This document shows, in pieces, positions 16,292 through 25,342 of a stretch of 64,000 bases of DNA. The stretch's first letter is position 1. Each line of letters begins with the position of its first letter. The position numbers and the translations under genes were made by a program. The stretch is from Candidatus Brevundimonas colombiensis. Its GTDB lineage: Bacteria; Pseudomonadota; Alphaproteobacteria; Caulobacterales; Caulobacteraceae. Location of the stretch: the NCBI GenBank assembly GCA_029202665.1, contig CP119326.1, positions 2,604,001 to 2,668,000 of the forward strand. The letters run 5' to 3'. Below the pieces are notes generated by a model, which had not been told where the DNA came from, searched no databases, and saw nothing but the letters and a program-made list of their open reading frames with translations.

Positions 16292-18754
16292 TTAGAACTG
16301 GGTGGAGGTTGAGAAGCGGAACGATTCGGTCTTGTCGTAGTCTTCCTTGGACAGGACCTTGGAAATGTCGAAACGGATCGGACCCATCGGCGACTTCCAG
16401 TGGATGCTGACGCCAGCGGACGCCCGCAGCGACAGTTCGTCGGCGATGTTGGTGTTCACCGTGCCGTTTGACGTCAGCTTGTAGCGGTCATCCAGCACGC
16501 CCAGCGTGCCGACATCTGCGAACAGCGAGGTCTTGATGCCGTACTGCTCGGGCAGATAATTCGGCAATGTCAGCTCGACCGTGCCGATGGCGTAGAAGTT
16601 GCCGCCCAAGGCGTCGGTCGTGTTCAGATCGCGCGGCCCCATGCCGGCGGTCTCGAAGCCGCGGAAGCTGTTGCCGCCCTTGAAGAAGCGATCGTTGATG
16701 CGGATCGGATCACCGTTCCAGCCGCTGACGTAACCGGCCGAACCCTGCACGCTGACCACCCAGGCCGGGGTGATGCCATAGTACCAGCTGGCGTCCGCCT
16801 CGGTCTTCACATAGTTCACGTCGCCGCCCAGACCGGCGAGGTCCTGACGCAACGAGCCGGCCCAGCCGCGCGTGGGGCGCACCGGATCGTTGGTGTAGTT
16901 CATCTGCAGGGTATAGCCGACGGACGAGTTGATGAAGCTGCCGACCTGATCGCACAGCGCCGACGAACCCCGGCCGACGCCGGTGCAATAGCCGGTCGGT
17001 ACGATGATCTCGTCCGACTTTAGGAAGTAGCGTGTGCTGAGCAGCATATTGCCGTTCAGCGGGTAGGACAGCCTCAGGCCGCCGCCGGTCGAACGATAGT
17101 CGTACGACGAATATTTGCTGAGGTCGTAACGCGAGTGGAACAGGTCGAAGCCCGCGCGCAGGTCGCGGCCCAGGAACTTCGGCTCGGTGAACCGGAAATC
17201 GACCTGCTGACGCAGCGAGCCCCATTCCAGACGCGCCACCACGTTCTGGCCGCGGCCGCGGAAGTTCCGCTCGGAAATGCCCAGGTTGACGGTGAAGGAG
17301 TCGACCGAGCTGAAGCCCGCGCCGACCGACAGTTCGCCGGTGGGCTGCTCCTGAACATTGACGTTGATGATCGAACGGTCCGGCGCGCTGCCGCGCGTTT
17401 CCTCGACCTTCACGTCCTTGAAGAAGCCCAGGGCGCGCAGGTTGTTGCGCGACCGCTCCATCAGGGCGCGGTTGAAGGCGTCGCCTTCCGTCAGCATCAG
17501 TTCGCGGCGGATCACCGGGTCGATGGTGCGGGTGTTGCCGACCACATTGATGCGGTCGATATAGACGCGCTGGCCCTCGGAAACGTTGAAGGTGACGTCC
17601 ACCGTGTCGGTGTCGGGATTGGCCCGATAGGTCGGATTGATCTCGACGAAGGCGTAACCGGCCGACCCCGCCGCGAAGGTCAGGGCGTCGACCGCCTGTT
17701 CGATCTTGTCGCTTTCGTACAGGTCGCCCGAGCGGATCGGGATCAGGCGCTGCAGGAAGTCGGCGTTCAGACGGTCGTTCTGGGTGACGACCTTGACGTC
17801 GCCGAAGTTGTACTTGTCGCCCTCGTTCAGCGTCAGGGTCAGCTGGAAGGCCTGATCATCGGGCTGGAGTTCGGCGATCGAGGACACGACGCGGAAGTCG
17901 TAATAGCCGCGGTTGGTGTAAAACTTGCGCAACTGCTCCTGGTCATACTCCAGGCGGTTGGGATCATAGTTGTCGTTGTTGGAGAAGAACTTCCACCAGG
18001 TCGACTTCTCGGTCACCATCACGCCGCGCACATCCCGGTCGGAGAAGGCGTGGTTGCCCAGGATGTTGATCGCGCTGATGCCGGTCTGCGGACCTTCGTT
18101 GATCTCGAAGATCACGTCGACGCGGTTCTGATCCAGTTGGACCAGCTTGGGCGTGACGGTCGCGGAGATGCGGCCCTGCAGGCGGTACAGTTCGACGATG
18201 GAGCCGACGTCTTCCTGCACCTTGGCGCGGGTATAGATGCCGCGCGGAGCCAGGGTGACCTCCTTGGTCAGCTTGTCCTGGGACAGCGCCTTGTTCCCCT
18301 CGAACACCACCTGGTTGATGATCGGGTTTTCCTTGATCTGAACGATCAGGTCGCCGTTCTGCACGCCCAGTTGCACGTCGGCGAACAGGCCGGTGCGCGA
18401 CAGGGTGCGCACCGCCACGTCCAGCACCGAGGCGTCCACGGCGTCGCCGGGGCGGATGGGCAGATAGGACAGGACCGTCGTCTGGTCGATCCGCTGCGCG
18501 CCCTGAACGATGATGCGGTTGATCGTGATCGTCTGCGGCGCGGCGATCTCGACGTGCGGGGTCTGCTCGGCGGCGGCGCCCCCGGCGGCGGGCGCAGGCG
18601 TCGGAGCGGGCGTTGCGGGCGTGGTTTGCGCCGGCGCGGTCTGGGCCAGGGCGGGCGCGCCCAGGCCGGCGGCGACGGCCAGCGCCAGCAGGCTGGAACG
18701 GGCGCTCAGTCGGACGGCGGCGCGAGAGGTCATGTCATTCATTCGGGAAACCAT
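16292..18754 (-). CDS. bamA: Outer membrane protein assembly factor BamA
   Basis: BamA is the essential Omp85 insertase of the outer membrane. From the ATG at 18754 the protein has 820 residues: a signal peptide ending in ALAQ, a Pro/Ala/Thr-rich linker, five POTRA domains (IIVQGAQRIDQTTVLSYL onward), and a C-terminal 16-strand barrel ending in phenylalanine (STSTQF), with the VRGF-type motif as FRGFETAGMGPRD near residue 700. Alternative ATGs at 18742 and 18733 are equally possible and none has a convincing Shine-Dalgarno. The frame is open further upstream but that runs into rseP. It sits between rseP and skp. Confidence 0.96.
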   Translation of the reverse strand: MVSRMNDMTSRAAVRLSARSSLLALAVAAGLGAPALAQTAPAQTTPATPAPTPAPAAGGAAAEQTPHVEIAAPQTITINRIIVQGAQRIDQTTVLSYLPIRPGDAVDASVLDVAVRTLSRTGLFADVQLGVQNGDLIVQIKENPIINQVVFEGNKALSQDKLTKEVTLAPRGIYTRAKVQEDVGSIVELYRLQGRISATVTPKLVQLDQNRVDVIFEINEGPQTGISAINILGNHAFSDRDVRGVMVTEKSTWWKFFSNNDNYDPNRLEYDQEQLRKFYTNRGYYDFRVVSSIAELQPDDQAFQLTLTLNEGDKYNFGDVKVVTQNDRLNADFLQRLIPIRSGDLYESDKIEQAVDALTFAAGSAGYAFVEINPTYRANPDTDTVDVTFNVSEGQRVYIDRINVVGNTRTIDPVIRRELMLTEGDAFNRALMERSRNNLRALGFFKDVKVEETRGSAPDRSIINVNVQEQPTGELSVGAGFSSVDSFTVNLGISERNFRGRGQNVVARLEWGSLRQQVDFRFTEPKFLGRDLRAGFDLFHSRYDLSKYSSYDYRSTGGGLRLSYPLNGNMLLSTRYFLKSDEIIVPTGYCTGVGRGSSALCDQVGSFINSSVGYTLQMNYTNDPVRPTRGWAGSLRQDLAGLGGDVNYVKTEADASWYYGITPAWVVSVQGSAGYVSGWNGDPIRINDRFFKGGNSFRGFETAGMGPRDLNTTDALGGNFYAIGTVELTLPNYLPEQYGIKTSLFADVGTLGVLDDRYKLTSNGTVNTNIADELSLRASAGVSIHWKSPMGPIRFDISKVLSKEDYDKTESFRFSTSTQF

Positions 18755-18771
18755 CGGGGGCTGGCGTCGGC

Positions 18772-19989
18772 TCACGAGACGAGCCCGCCGAGGAATTGGA
18801 AGAGGTTGAGCTTCTGTAGGTCGTTCCACGTCGCGAACAACATAAATCCCGCCAAAAGCGCAAGACCTGCGCGATAGCCCATCTCCTGGAACCGCGCCGA
18901 CACAGGTCGCCTGGCCACGGCTTCATAGCCGTAGAAAAGCAGATGCCCGCCGTCGAGGATCGGAATGGGAAGCAGATTTAGAAAGCCGATTCCGATCGAA
19001 AGTATGGCGGCCAAGGTCGTCAGCGTCAGGACCAGATTGATCGCCATCTGACCGGGCGCCGGGCTGGCCTCGACCGCAGCGGTCGTCAGCGAGCCGGTGG
19101 CCTTGGCGATGCCCAGCGGGCCGCTGAACTGATCGCCAGACTCGCGGCCTGTCGCCAGCCGCCCCAGATAGGTCAGAGTCGAGCCGATCACGTCGCCGGT
19201 CTGGCGCACGCCCTCGACCACGGCGCCCACCGGCCCGTATCGCACGTGACGGACGTCGGCGGCGGTCGACCCCAGGCCCAGGCCGATGCGGCCGACCTTG
19301 ACGCGACCGGCGACGGGATCGTTCTCCTCGCGCCGCTCGGGAACCGCCGTCAAATTCAACGTCTGCGCCCCGCGCTCGACCGTGAACTGGACCGGATCGC
19401 CGGTCGACAGCATGACGGTGCGCGTCACCGCGCCGCCGTCCTTGATCGCCTTGCCGTTCACGCCGGTGATCAGATCGCCGACCTGGAAGCCGGCGGCGGC
19501 GGCGGGTGAGCCCGCCTGAACCTGGGCCACGCGCGCCGGGCGCAGTTCCACGCCGACCGCCATGAAGACCACGGCGAAGATGGTGATGGCCAGAATGAAG
19601 TTGGCGATCGGTCCCGCGGCCACCACAAGGGCGCGCTGCCACACCGGCTTGAAATGGAAATAGTCGCGCTCGGCGCCCGGACCGCGCTCGGCGACGACGC
19701 GCTGACGCAGCTTGTCCAGCCCTGCCTGGTCCGGCACGCTGGACGCATCCAGATCGCCGGAGAACTTCACATAGCCCCCCAGCGGCAGCCAACCCAGCCG
19801 CCATTCGATGCCGTGGCGGTCCGTGCGGCTGAACACGGCCTTGCCGAAGCCGACCGCGAAGCGATCCACCTTCACGCCAAAGGCGCGCGCGACCAGAAAG
19901 TGACCCAGTTCATGGATGGTGACGATGAAGGTCAGCACCAGCAGGAACGAGGCGATGGAGATCAGGACCTGACCCAGGACGCCCAGCAT
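18772..19989 (-). CDS. rseP: RseP-type site-2 metalloprotease
   Basis: A 405-residue intramembrane zinc protease. The first helix carries the metal motif HELGH at residues 26-30; a PDZ domain lies around residues 130-215 (AAAAGFQVGDLITGVNGKAI), and the second metal ligand region is FLNLLPIPILDGGHLLFY near residue 340. Such proteases cut anti-sigma factors and leftover signal peptides; the target in this organism is not shown by the sequence. It lies between dxr and bamA, the standard position for this gene, 28 bp downstream of the dxr stop. Confidence 0.94.
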   Translation of the reverse strand: MLGVLGQVLISIASFLLVLTFIVTIHELGHFLVARAFGVKVDRFAVGFGKAVFSRTDRHGIEWRLGWLPLGGYVKFSGDLDASSVPDQAGLDKLRQRVVAERGPGAERDYFHFKPVWQRALVVAAGPIANFILAITIFAVVFMAVGVELRPARVAQVQAGSPAAAAGFQVGDLITGVNGKAIKDGGAVTRTVMLSTGDPVQFTVERGAQTLNLTAVPERREENDPVAGRVKVGRIGLGLGSTAADVRHVRYGPVGAVVEGVRQTGDVIGSTLTYLGRLATGRESGDQFSGPLGIAKATGSLTTAAVEASPAPGQMAINLVLTLTTLAAILSIGIGFLNLLPIPILDGGHLLFYGYEAVARRPVSARFQEMGYRAGLALLAGFMLFATWNDLQKLNLFQFLGGLVS

Positions 19990-20017
19990 TCGAAAATCGT
20001 CTCCCCTGGCCTGCTAT

Positions 20018-21214
20018 TCAGGCCGCGTTCGCAAGACCGGCGATGACGGATCCAGCCATTCGACGCGTTTCGGCGTCGACCGACAAGGCCGCGCCGCAGG
20101 CGTCTCCAGAACCGAAAACCATCCCCGCTTTCGTCGCACGCTCAAGGGTTTCGGCGACGACTGCGGCAATATTGAGAAAGGCCAGCTTGCGGTCAAGGAA
20201 GGCGAAGGCGGCGACCTCGTTCGCGGCGTTGAACACGGCCGGCGCGGCCCCCCCGCTCTTCAGCGCCTGACGCGCCAGATTCAAGGCGGGGAAGCGCGCC
20301 AGATCAGGCGTCTCGAACGTCAGTCGGCCCAACACAGCCAAATCCAGCCGGGGCGCGGGCCAGGCGATGCGGTCCGGCCAGGCCAGGGCGCAGGCGATCG
20401 GCGTGCGCATGTCCGGCGGCCCCATCTGCGCCAGGGTCGATCCGTCCACATATTCCACAAGGCTGTGGATGATCGATTCGGGGTGGACGACCACGTCGAT
20501 CCGATCCTCGGGCATATCGAACAGATAGGCCGCCTCGATCATCTCCAGACCCTTGTTGGCCATAGTGGCGCTGTCGACCGAAATCTTGGCGCCCATGCTC
20601 CAGTTCGGGTGGGCCACGGCCTGCTCCGGGGTGATCGCGCCCATCCGCTCTCGCGGCGTCTGGCGGAACGGCCCGCCGGAGGCGGTCAGGATCAGCTTCG
20701 ACACCCGCTCGGGCGCCTCGGCCGGGAAAACCTGGAAGATGGCGGAATGTTCGGAATCAACCGGTATCAGCCGCCCCCCTGCCCGTCTGACCCGCTCGAT
20801 CAGGGCGGGGCCGCAGCAGACCAGGCTTTCCTTGTTGGCCAGGGCCAGGGTCGCGCCCGTTCCCGCTGCCGCCCAGGCCGACTTCAGCCCCGCGGCCCCC
20901 ACGATCGACGCCATGATCCAGTCGGCGGGACGGGTCGCCGCCTCGACGATCGCGGCCTCGCCCGCCGCCGCCGCGATCCCCGATCCAACCAGAGCAGCCC
21001 GTAAATCGTCCAGGCGCGTCGGATCGGCGGTGACCGCCACGCGCGGCTTCCAGCGTCGGGCCTGTTCGGCCAATTTGGCGATATTGGCGCCGCCCGTCAG
21101 GGCCTCGACCTCGAACGTCCCGGTTCCCGAAGCCTCAGCCTGAGCCATCAGGTCAAGGGTTGACGAGCCGACCGATCCGGTCGAGCCCAGCACGGTGACG
21201 CGGCGACGGATCAT
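20018..21214 (-). CDS. dxr: 1-deoxy-D-xylulose 5-phosphate reductoisomerase
   Basis: Dxr makes methylerythritol phosphate, the committed step of the non-mevalonate isoprenoid pathway. The start is the ATG overlapping the cdsA stop, giving 398 residues. The N-terminus RVTVLGSTGSVGSSTLDLM is the NADPH-binding loop. The metal and substrate residues lie in PVDSEHSAIFQ, and conserved LTASGGPFR, HPNWSMGAKISVDSATMANK and HPESIIHSLVEY follow. The product feeds the undecaprenyl synthase encoded two genes upstream. Confidence 0.97.
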   Translation of the reverse strand: MIRRRVTVLGSTGSVGSSTLDLMAQAEASGTGTFEVEALTGGANIAKLAEQARRWKPRVAVTADPTRLDDLRAALVGSGIAAAAGEAAIVEAATRPADWIMASIVGAAGLKSAWAAAGTGATLALANKESLVCCGPALIERVRRAGGRLIPVDSEHSAIFQVFPAEAPERVSKLILTASGGPFRQTPRERMGAITPEQAVAHPNWSMGAKISVDSATMANKGLEMIEAAYLFDMPEDRIDVVVHPESIIHSLVEYVDGSTLAQMGPPDMRTPIACALAWPDRIAWPAPRLDLAVLGRLTFETPDLARFPALNLARQALKSGGAAPAVFNAANEVAAFAFLDRKLAFLNIAAVVAETLERATKAGMVFGSGDACGAALSVDAETRRMAGSVIAGLANAA

Positions 21215-22029
21215 GCGCCGCGCTCCAGAATCAGAACCAGCAATCGCCCGGCCGCCACCACGACCACGGCGAACATCAGCCCGTCGACCCGATCCAGCAG
21301 GCCGCCGTGACCCGGTATGGTGTTGCCGGCGTCCTTGACGCCGAACCGCCGCTTCAACGCCGATTCCCACAGGTCGCCCGCCATCGTCGCCGACGCCGCC
21401 GCCAGCCCCAGGAACGCGCCCCAGATCACGGTCAGGGCGCCCATGTCGACCCAGGCCGTCATCAGGGCCCCGGCCGCCGCGCCCGCGACGATGCCGCCGA
21501 TAAAGCCCGACCAGGTCTTGTTGGGCGAAAAGCGGGGCCAGAGCTTTGGCCCGCCGAACGTCGATCCCGCCAGATAGGCGACGATATCGGCCGACCAGGC
21601 CACGGCGAAGACCAGCACGGTCCAGTGCAATCCGATGGGGCTGTCCACCCCGCGCAACCAGATCAGCAGGACCGCGGGCCAGCCCAGATAAAGAACGCCA
21701 TAGGCGGCATCCAGCGCCTCCTGCCCCCGGCCGCGGGCATAGACGCCGGCGGCGGCGGCGCCGAACACCAGCATGATGAAGGACACCGACATCACGCCGA
21801 AATGGGCGCTGATCACGGCCGCCACGACGCCGAAGCCGACGGCCCCGCCGATCACGCGTCGGGCGTGCGGCGCGCTCATCGCCGCCCATTCGAACGCCAG
21901 AACGATGCTGGCCGCCACCATCAGCGCCAGGAACCAGACGCCCCCCGCCCAGGTCGCGGCGACGGCGGCCGGCGCCAGAACGACGGCGGATGCGGCGCGC
22001 AGCGCGATGTCGCGGGCCTTGACCGCCAT
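21211..22029 (-). CDS. cdsA: Phosphatidate cytidylyltransferase
   Basis: CdsA makes CDP-diacylglycerol, the precursor of all phospholipids, in the inner membrane. From ATG 22029 (overlapping the uppS stop as TGATG) the protein has 272 residues and about seven membrane segments. The CDP-alcohol signature SALKRRFGVKDAGNTIPGHGGLLDRVDGL lies near the C-terminus, as expected. The segment SPNKTWSGFIGG is also conserved. The longer open frame upstream is uppS in another frame. Confidence 0.95.
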   Translation of the reverse strand: MAVKARDIALRAASAVVLAPAAVAATWAGGVWFLALMVAASIVLAFEWAAMSAPHARRVIGGAVGFGVVAAVISAHFGVMSVSFIMLVFGAAAAGVYARGRGQEALDAAYGVLYLGWPAVLLIWLRGVDSPIGLHWTVLVFAVAWSADIVAYLAGSTFGGPKLWPRFSPNKTWSGFIGGIVAGAAAGALMTAWVDMGALTVIWGAFLGLAAASATMAGDLWESALKRRFGVKDAGNTIPGHGGLLDRVDGLMFAVVVVAAGRLLVLILERGA

Positions 22030-22793
22030 CAGGCTGTTTCGCGCACGGACGCGGCGTCGCGACCGCCGTAACGTCGGTCGCGCCGGCCAAAGGCGTCGAC
22101 CGCTTCGGCCAGGGCCTTGGGTCCGTAGTCGGGCCACAGGATGTCCTGGAACACCAGTTCGGCGTAGGCGGCTTCCCACAACAGGAAGTTCGACAGCCGC
22201 TGCTCGCCGGACGTCCGCACGATCAGATCCAGCGGCGGCGACCCGGCTGTGGCCAGTCCGGCCTCGAACGTCCGTTCGGTCAACGGTTCAGTCGTCTCGC
22301 CCGACGCCAGGCGCGCCATGTGCCGACGCGCCGCGTCCACCAGATCGGCCCGGCCGCCATAGTTGAAGGCGACCTGCAACAGGAAACGGGCGTTGTGGGC
22401 CGTCTGCGCCTCGGCCTTGTCGATGATGGCGGCGATGTCGGCGGGCAGACCCTCGCGACGGCCCAGTATTCTCAGACGGACGCCCGCCTTCTCCAGCCGC
22501 GCCAGATCGCTGGCGACATAGGTCCGCACCAGACCCATCAGGTCCGACACCTCGTCCTCCGGCCGGCTCCAGTTCTCGGTCGAGAAGCCGAAGACAGTCA
22601 GGCATTCGATGCCCAGGTCGGGCGCCGCCTGGATGGTCCGTTTCAGGGCCTGAACGCCCTCGCGGTGGCCCAGGGCGCGCGGCAGCCCGCGAGCCTTCGC
22701 CCAGCGGCCGTTGCCGTCCATGATGATGGCGACATGGCGCGGCCCATCGGAACGTGGGCCATGGCCCGAAGGCGCGGCGCGGTCTGCCGTCAT
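22029..22793 (-). CDS. uppS: Isoprenyl transferase (undecaprenyl diphosphate synthase)
   Basis: A cis-prenyltransferase of 254 residues that makes the C55 lipid carrier for peptidoglycan and O-antigen. It shows HVAIIMDGNGRWAKARGLPRALGHREGV (catalytic Asp in MDGNGRW), LTVFGFSTENWSRP, FNYGGRADLVDA, and the C-terminal DLIVRTSGEQRLSNFLLWEAAYAEL. The first 18 residues are polar and may be shorter in reality. It is the first gene of the uppS-cdsA-dxr-rseP-bamA run, 37 bp downstream of frr. Confidence 0.95.
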   Translation of the reverse strand: MTADRAAPSGHGPRSDGPRHVAIIMDGNGRWAKARGLPRALGHREGVQALKRTIQAAPDLGIECLTVFGFSTENWSRPEDEVSDLMGLVRTYVASDLARLEKAGVRLRILGRREGLPADIAAIIDKAEAQTAHNARFLLQVAFNYGGRADLVDAARRHMARLASGETTEPLTERTFEAGLATAGSPPLDLIVRTSGEQRLSNFLLWEAAYAELVFQDILWPDYGPKALAEAVDAFGRRDRRYGGRDAASVRETA

Positions 22794-22830
22794 ATGTCGT
22801 GCGATCCCTTCGGGCCCAAGCCGTTTCGCC

Positions 22831-23388
22831 TCAGACCTGCATGATCTCTTGTTCCTTGGTCTTCAAGGCCTCGTCGATGCGCTTGATGGCCGCGTCCGTG
22901 TCCTTCTGGACCTCGGTTTCCATCTTCTTCTGCTCGTCCTGGCTGATCTCTCCAGCCTTTTCGGCCTTCTTCAGATCATCATTGGCGTCGCGACGGACGT
23001 TGCGGACCGAAATCTTCTGCTGTTCGGCGTATTTCCCGGCCAGCTTGACCAGATCCTTACGGCGTTCCTCGGTCAGCGGCGGCACGGGAATGCGCAGGGT
23101 CTGACCGTCGACGATGGGGTTCAGCCCAAGGTTGGCGTTGCGGATGGCCTTTTCGACCGCCGTGACCATGCCCTTGTCCCAGACGCTGACGCTGATCATG
23201 CGCGGTTCGGGCACGCTGATGGCGGCGACGGCGGTCAGCGGCGAGGCCGCGCCATAGGCCTCGACCCGCACCGGCTCCAGAAGCCCGGCATTGGCGCGTC
23301 CGGTGCGCAGGCCGCTGAACTCTTCCTTCAGGGCGGCGACGGAACGGTCCATCCGGTCGCGATAGGTCTTCAGCTCGGGTTTTGCCAT
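22831..23388 (-). CDS. frr: Ribosome recycling factor
   Basis: A 185-residue protein that with EF-G splits ribosomes after termination. Full length and typical: a three-helix bundle with SGLRTGRANAGLLEPVRVEAYG, ISVPEPRMISVSVWDKGMV, RIPVPPLTEERRKDLVKLA and the C-terminal coiled coil ending KEQEIMQV. It lies 40 bp downstream of pyrH, the standard pyrH-frr pair. Confidence 0.97.
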   Translation of the reverse strand: MAKPELKTYRDRMDRSVAALKEEFSGLRTGRANAGLLEPVRVEAYGAASPLTAVAAISVPEPRMISVSVWDKGMVTAVEKAIRNANLGLNPIVDGQTLRIPVPPLTEERRKDLVKLAGKYAEQQKISVRNVRRDANDDLKKAEKAGEISQDEQKKMETEVQKDTDAAIKRIDEALKTKEQEIMQV

Positions 23389-23428
23389 GATCTTGGTCTC
23401 TCTTCGTTTTTCCTGGTCGCGCGAACGA

Positions 23429-24163
23429 CTATGCGACGTCCTGAATGACCGTGAACGTGCCTTCGCCGGTCAGGGTCCGGCGCAGCGAATTGTCTTCCCG
23501 GATCGAGAAGACCACGATGGGGATGCCCGTGTCGCGCATCATGGCGATGGCCGAGGCGTCCATGACCCGCAGATCCTTGGCCAGCACGTCCTGATAGGTC
23601 AGGGTCTCGTAGCGGGTCGCGGTCGGGTCTTTCTTGGGGTCGGCGGTATAGACGCCGTCGACGCTGGTGCCCTTCAGCAGGGCGTCGCACCCCATTTCGG
23701 CGGCGCGCAGGGCGGCGCCCGAGTCCGTCGTGAAGAAGGGCGCGCCGACGCCGGCGGCGAAGATCACCACCCGCCCCTTTTCCAGATGACGCAGGGCGCG
23801 GCGGCGGATGTAGGGTTCGGCGATGGCGGCCATCGGAATGGCGCTCTGCACGCGGGTCGAGACCCCGATCTTCTCCAGGGCCGACTGCATGGCCAGGGCG
23901 TTCATGATGGTGGCCAGCATGCCCATATAGTCGGCCTGGGCACGCTCCATGCCCGCCGCCGCCTTGGACAGACCACGGAAGATGTTGCCGCCGCCGATGA
24001 CCAGGCAGATTTCGATCCCTTCGGCGGCCACGTCGGCGACGGCCTTGGCGACCGTGTCGACCGTCTTCATGTCCACGCCGAACGACTGATCCCCCATCAG
24101 CACCTCGCCGGAGACCTTCAGCAGGACGCGTTTGTAGCGGAAGGTTGTGGGGGCGTCGGGCAT
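23429..24163 (-). CDS. pyrH: UMP kinase (uridylate kinase)
   Basis: PyrH phosphorylates UMP to UDP. I chose ATG 24163 (244 residues, start MPDAPTTFRYKRVLLKVSGE) because the further upstream part of the ORF contains the promoter described separately. Amino-acid kinase fold motifs are present: KRVLLKVSGEVLMGD, CLVIGGGNIFRG, ATIMNALAMQSALE, VVIFAAGVGAPFFTTDSGAALRA and a C-terminal GEGTFTVI. No strong Shine-Dalgarno precedes the start. Confidence 0.95.
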   Translation of the reverse strand: MPDAPTTFRYKRVLLKVSGEVLMGDQSFGVDMKTVDTVAKAVADVAAEGIEICLVIGGGNIFRGLSKAAAGMERAQADYMGMLATIMNALAMQSALEKIGVSTRVQSAIPMAAIAEPYIRRRALRHLEKGRVVIFAAGVGAPFFTTDSGAALRAAEMGCDALLKGTSVDGVYTADPKKDPTATRYETLTYQDVLAKDLRVMDASAIAMMRDTGIPIVVFSIREDNSLRRTLTGEGTFTVIQDVA

Positions 24164-24208
24164 GGGCGGAGGGTCCGTTGGCTGCTGCGCCCTTGAATCA
24201 GGCGGCTT

Positions 24209-24238
24209 ATTATAGACGAAGGGCGCGCCGGCCATCAA
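24209..24238 (-). promoter_or_regulatory. Candidate pyrH promoter
   Basis: Read on the minus strand, TTGATG (24238-24233) and TATAAT (24214-24209) are 18 bp apart. The -10 is a perfect E. coli-type consensus, rare in such GC-rich DNA. Predicted start is near 24202, about 40 nt before the pyrH ATG. Confidence 0.55.
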
Positions 24239-24255
24239 AGCCGAACGCGCCCTTC
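24218..24255 (-). repeat. Inverted repeat in the tsf-pyrH gap
   Basis: GAAGGGCGCG at 24218-24227 and its exact complement at 24246-24255 form a 10-bp stem, with a further CGGC/GCCG pairing inside. It overlaps the pyrH -35 region. It has no T-tract on either strand, so it is either a processing hairpin or an operator rather than a terminator. Confidence 0.5.
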
Positions 24256-24261
24256 TGATAC

Positions 24262-24281
24262 AAAACCCTCACGAATGAGGG
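24262..24281 (-). terminator. Intrinsic terminator after tsf
   Basis: On the minus strand a CCCTCA stem with a TTCG tetraloop and TGAGGG closes, followed by TTTTG (24265-24261). It lies 10 bp past the tsf stop codon. The stem is short (6 bp) but the tetraloop and U-tract are typical. Confidence 0.6.
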
Positions 24282-24290
24282 GATAGGGGC

Positions 24291-25232
24291 TTAGGCGCCG
24301 CCCATCATGGAGGCGACTTCCGACGCGAAGTCGGGGCCTTCCACCTTCTCGACGCCTTCACCCAGCGCCAGGCGGACGAAGCCGGCCAGGTGCAGGTTGG
24401 AGGAGCCCAGTTCCTTGGCCGAGTTGGCGACCAGCTGTTCGATGGTCACGTCCGGGTCCATGACGAACGGCTGCTTGGACAGCACCACGTCCTTCTGGAA
24501 CTTGTTGATCTGACCTTCCACGATCTTGGCGATCATGTTTTCCGGGCGGCCTTCTTCCTTGGCCTTTTCGGTCAGAACGGCGCGTTCCTTTTCGATGGCG
24601 GCGGGGTCCAGGTCGTCGGTGTTCAGCGACAGCGGCGCGGTGGCGGCGACGTGCATGGCGATCTTGCGGCCCAGTTCGCGCAGTGCGGTCTTGTCGCCCT
24701 CGCCTTCCAGAGCCACCAGCACGCCGATGCGGCCCACGCCCGGCGAGACCGCATTGTGGACGTAGGTCGAGACGACGCCTTCCGACACCGACAGGCGGGC
24801 GGCGCGGCGCAGCTGCATGTTCTCGCCGATGGTGGCGATCATGTTGGTCACTTCATCCTGGACCGTCTTGCCGGATTCCAGCTCGGCGCCGTGCAGCGCC
24901 TCGACCGTATGGTGTTCCAGGCCCAGTTGGGCGAACGACTTGGCGGCGTTCTGGAACAGGTCGTTACGGGCGACGAAGTCGGTTTCCGCGTTGAACTCGA
25001 TGGCGGCGGCGACTTCGCCCTTGCCGTCTTCCTTGGACGCCACGGCGACCAGGCCTTCGGCGGCGACGCGGTCAGCCTTCTTGGCGGCCTTGGACAGGCC
25101 CTTGGCGCGCAGCCAGTCGATGGCGGCGTCGATGTTGCCGTCGTTTTCCTGCAAGGCCTTCTTGCAGTCCATCATGCCGACGCCCGAACGCTCGCGAAGC
25201 TCCTTCACGAGGGCGGCAGTGATCTCGGCCAT
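24291..25232 (-). CDS. tsf: Elongation factor Ts
   Basis: EF-Ts regenerates EF-Tu-GTP. The 313-residue protein starts MAEITAALVKELRERSGVGMMDCKKALQ, with the invariant SGVGMMDCKKAL, then NAETDFVARND and the core and dimerisation domains, ending in VASMMGG. Full-length for the alphaproteobacterial form. It follows rpsB by 110 bp, the universal rpsB-tsf pair, and is itself followed by a short terminator. Confidence 0.97.
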   Translation of the reverse strand: MAEITAALVKELRERSGVGMMDCKKALQENDGNIDAAIDWLRAKGLSKAAKKADRVAAEGLVAVASKEDGKGEVAAAIEFNAETDFVARNDLFQNAAKSFAQLGLEHHTVEALHGAELESGKTVQDEVTNMIATIGENMQLRRAARLSVSEGVVSTYVHNAVSPGVGRIGVLVALEGEGDKTALRELGRKIAMHVAATAPLSLNTDDLDPAAIEKERAVLTEKAKEEGRPENMIAKIVEGQINKFQKDVVLSKQPFVMDPDVTIEQLVANSAKELGSSNLHLAGFVRLALGEGVEKVEGPDFASEVASMMGGA

Positions 25233-25263
25233 GTTCTTCTCCTTGGGGGATTCGTATGTGGGA

Positions 25264-25290
25264 ACGGCCGGACTGACTTAGCCCGGCCGT
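25264..25290 (-). repeat. Hairpin 2 in the rpsB-tsf intercistronic region
   Basis: ACGGCCGG (25264-25271) pairs with CCGGCCGT (25283-25290), an 8-bp perfect stem with an 11-nt loop. No U-tract follows. It lies 30 bp before the tsf start codon. Confidence 0.45.
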
Positions 25291-25304
25291 GTGTCAGTTC
25301 GTCA

Positions 25305-25332
25305 GGCGGCGTTCACGATCGCGAACACCGCC
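25305..25332 (-). repeat. Hairpin 1 in the rpsB-tsf intercistronic region
   Basis: On the minus-strand RNA the arms 25332-25323 and 25314-25305 form a 10-bp stem with one G-U pair and an 8-nt loop. It starts 10 nt after the rpsB stop. Two hairpins in tandem with no U-tract suggest mRNA processing or partial attenuation, setting the rpsB to tsf ratio. Confidence 0.45.
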
Positions 25333-25342
25333 GTCCGGGCGA

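Noticed and set aside
17135..18877. 580-codon plus-strand ORF across bamA
   Set aside because: It is fully antisense to bamA, with low-complexity Asp/Val/Gly/Gln repeats produced by the complementary codon pattern.
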